From Pseudofabraea citricarpa (taxonomy: Eukaryota; Ascomycota; Leotiomycetes; Helotiales; Dermateaceae): a DNA stretch of 64,000 nucleotides. Shown piece by piece: positions 62,559 through 64,000 of this stretch. The stretch lies in the NCBI GenBank assembly GCA_029641185.1, contig JAPWGK010000009.1, positions 12,501 through 76,500 of the forward strand. Reading direction: 5' to 3'. Position 1 is the first letter of the stretch. Each line of letters begins with the position of its first letter. The notes below the pieces were generated by a model. It had not been told where the DNA came from. It did no database searches and worked only from the letters and a program-made list of their open reading frames with translations. The translations under genes were made by a program, and so were the position numbers.

Positions 62559-63555
62559 CGGAAACTCTTGATTCGTTTTAGAGATGGAGATGCCTCCTGC
62601 TATATTTTCAGACGCAGCTGGTTGTAGATCTACGAATCTCTGGTGCCACTAGCCAATAACTATGGGGACAACGTATGGTCGAGACGGGAAGCGAGTGGTT
62701 AACGAGGACATTTAGCGAGCAAGAGCGTTTCGCGGCTGGTGATCTACAGGTCAGAGAATGATGGAAACGTCGAGCGAACTTTCTTATTGCATATTTCCAT
62801 CCGTGGAAATGACCGGTGTTCTTTTTGTGAATCAACCAGTGCTCGCCAGAAATGACTAATGAAGACAATAATGAACATTTCCTTACCAGCAACATATGTA
62901 CCATACCAGAATAGGAGAAATCAAACCTTGATGTTTTAACTTTCTACACAAGCACTGGAACCATTTTATTTGAAGAATTTTAAATTGTAGAAGCATTAAG
63001 TGTGTCGCGCCATCCATTGTACACGAAATGATTCCCTGGAAGCCATACAAGTACTCACCTCGACCATCATAACCATCAAGCCCATAAAAAGCAGAAGGGG
63101 TGGGGACGAAGCGTAGTGTACAAGGGGGTAACGAGGAACTTACACTCGTGATGACCAAGTGGCCATTAAGAAAGAAATACAAGAACTTTTCAATGCCCTC
63201 GGGTATCCCACATGAAGCTCGATCCCCATCAAGACATCTCGTGAGACGTAAGAAGGTTCATCTCGACCTCTTTTGTTGTCAAAGCCCACAGCCCTAAATA
63301 TCCCAAACGCCATGCAGAATCATCAAAAAGCCACTGGTCAAAGGACAGCCACAAGCCAACGGATCTCAAGCCCACAAGTTGCATCGATATCTTCTGAAAA
63401 GAAGTTATCATCATCTCAAAGCCCACAGCTCCCATAAGGAGTAATGATCAAGAGCGGACAACCCACAAAGCCAACGACCCACAAGTCAACAAGAGATGAA
63501 ATCTCAATGCGGCACAGTGTTGACGGGCATGCTGTCCTCAAGCGATGCCTGACCC
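62559..63555. other. Shared 3' region of convergent genes
   Basis: It lies between the stop of the His-rich gene (62558) and the stop of the RRM/RGG gene (63556). The right part probably is the latter's 3' untranslated region and carries scattered copies of (G)CCCACA(A/G), at 63284, 63370, 63421, 63462 and 63478. No gene supported. Confidence 0.4.
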
Positions 63556-64000
63556 TCATGCAAAGGTCTGTTTCTTTCCGGAGAAATCACCGAAACCTCC
63601 ACGGTTGGTGCTTCCTCCACGGCCACCTCGGCTTGCGCCACCACGACCACCACGTCCTCCACGGTCACCGAAGCCACCTCTTCCACCACCACGGCCACCA
63701 CCACGTCCGCCGCGGTCAAATCCACCACGACCTCCACGTCCACCTCCACGTCCACCACCACCGTTCTCAGGACGGGGAGTAGCATAGTCAAGTCTGACTG
63801 GGCGGCCACCGATCTCAGCACCGATCATAGCTTCATATGCAGCCTTGGCATCTTCAATTGAACCGAAGCTGACATATCCGAAACCCTTAGGGTTACCAGT
63901 CTCCCTATAAAGGATTAGTATTGGCAATGAAAGGAAGTGGGAAGAAACTTACATGTCAGTTGGGAGTCTGACGTTGGTAACAGTTCCGTGAGCACCGAAA
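63556..64000 (-). CDS. RRM/RGG-box RNA-binding protein, nucleolin/Gar2-like (5' end off window)
   Basis: The window holds the last two exons: the edge to 63953, and 63904-63556, across a 48-nt intron (GTAAGT donor, TACTAAT branch, TATAG acceptor). The joined text is the second half of an RNA-recognition motif, GTVTNVRLPTDMETG, then the RNP1 motif KGFGYVSF, then AYEAMIGAEIGGRPVRLDYA. About 70 residues of Arg-Gly-Gly repeats follow, ending NRGGFGDFSGKKQTFA. The RRM plus C-terminal RGG tail is the layout of nucleolin, fission-yeast Gar2 and yeast Nsr1, which act in pre-rRNA processing in the nucleolus. Other RGG proteins share this ending, so the assignment rests on partial sequence. RGG arginines are commonly methylated. 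The N-terminal acidic part and first RRM, if present, are outside the window. Confidence 0.85.

Noticed and set aside
63504..63821. Val-rich reverse and Pro-rich forward frames over the RGG repeat
   Set aside because: Other-frame readings of the repetitive RGG-coding sequence.

Overview
The window is nuclear DNA of a filamentous ascomycete, most likely a leotiomycete; the rank below class is a guess. Genes carry many short introns of about 45-95 nt with GT...AG ends and CTAAC/CTAAT-like branch sites. The protein families are typically fungal (HET, fungal NLR, SRPK-like kinases, PTH11-like receptors, Zn2Cys6 factors). Gene-bearing stretches alternate with AT-rich, stop-riddled stretches that look like DNA mutated by RIP (repeat-induced point mutation). 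All spliced models below were built by hand: most of them join open frames at canonical splice sites, keep phase across every intron and end on one stop.

Left part (1-24.5 kb) is an accessory region rich in self/non-self recognition families, many of them dead. It holds an unrecognised four-exon gene, a Nudix hydrolase, a HET-like C-terminal fragment, an SRPK-like kinase (3.6-5.0 kb), a small two-exon gene, a broken reverse-strand gene beside a broken Hsp70-like gene (7.9-10.4 kb), an intact 656-residue HET protein (11.2-13.2 kb), an unrecognised broken locus, a second SRPK-like kinase (16.1-17.5 kb), a small three-exon conserved-looking gene, a degenerate NLR (alpha/beta hydrolase - NB-ARC - TPR, 20.2-22.8 kb) and a membrane-protein gene stopped twice in frame. 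A 340-bp stretch next to the Hsp70 relic recurs in eroded form 6.7 kb away.

Middle part (24.5-37.7 kb) is mostly AT-rich and gene-poor. It contains an intact five-exon Ytp1-like membrane protein, a ketopantoate reductase pseudogene and an eight-exon seven-helix rhodopsin-like (PTH11-type) receptor.

Right part (37.7-64 kb) is denser and mostly intact. Three reverse-strand genes lie in a row: a secreted GH35 beta-galactosidase (19 exons, one of only 14 nt), a DHA1-type MFS transporter and a secreted FMN-dependent 2-hydroxyacid oxidase. They are followed by an unrecognised two-exon protein, a Zn2Cys6 regulator, a secreted heme-thiolate peroxidase/peroxygenase, a two-exon HET protein, a second PTH11-like receptor, a histidine-rich repeat protein and, running off the right edge, an RRM/RGG protein of the nucleolin/Gar2 type. 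The FMN oxidase should release hydrogen peroxide outside the cell, and the heme-thiolate enzyme 6 kb away should use it; the sugar hydrolase and transporter fit a saprotrophic or plant-associated life. No rRNA, tRNA, CRISPR array or intact transposon was found.
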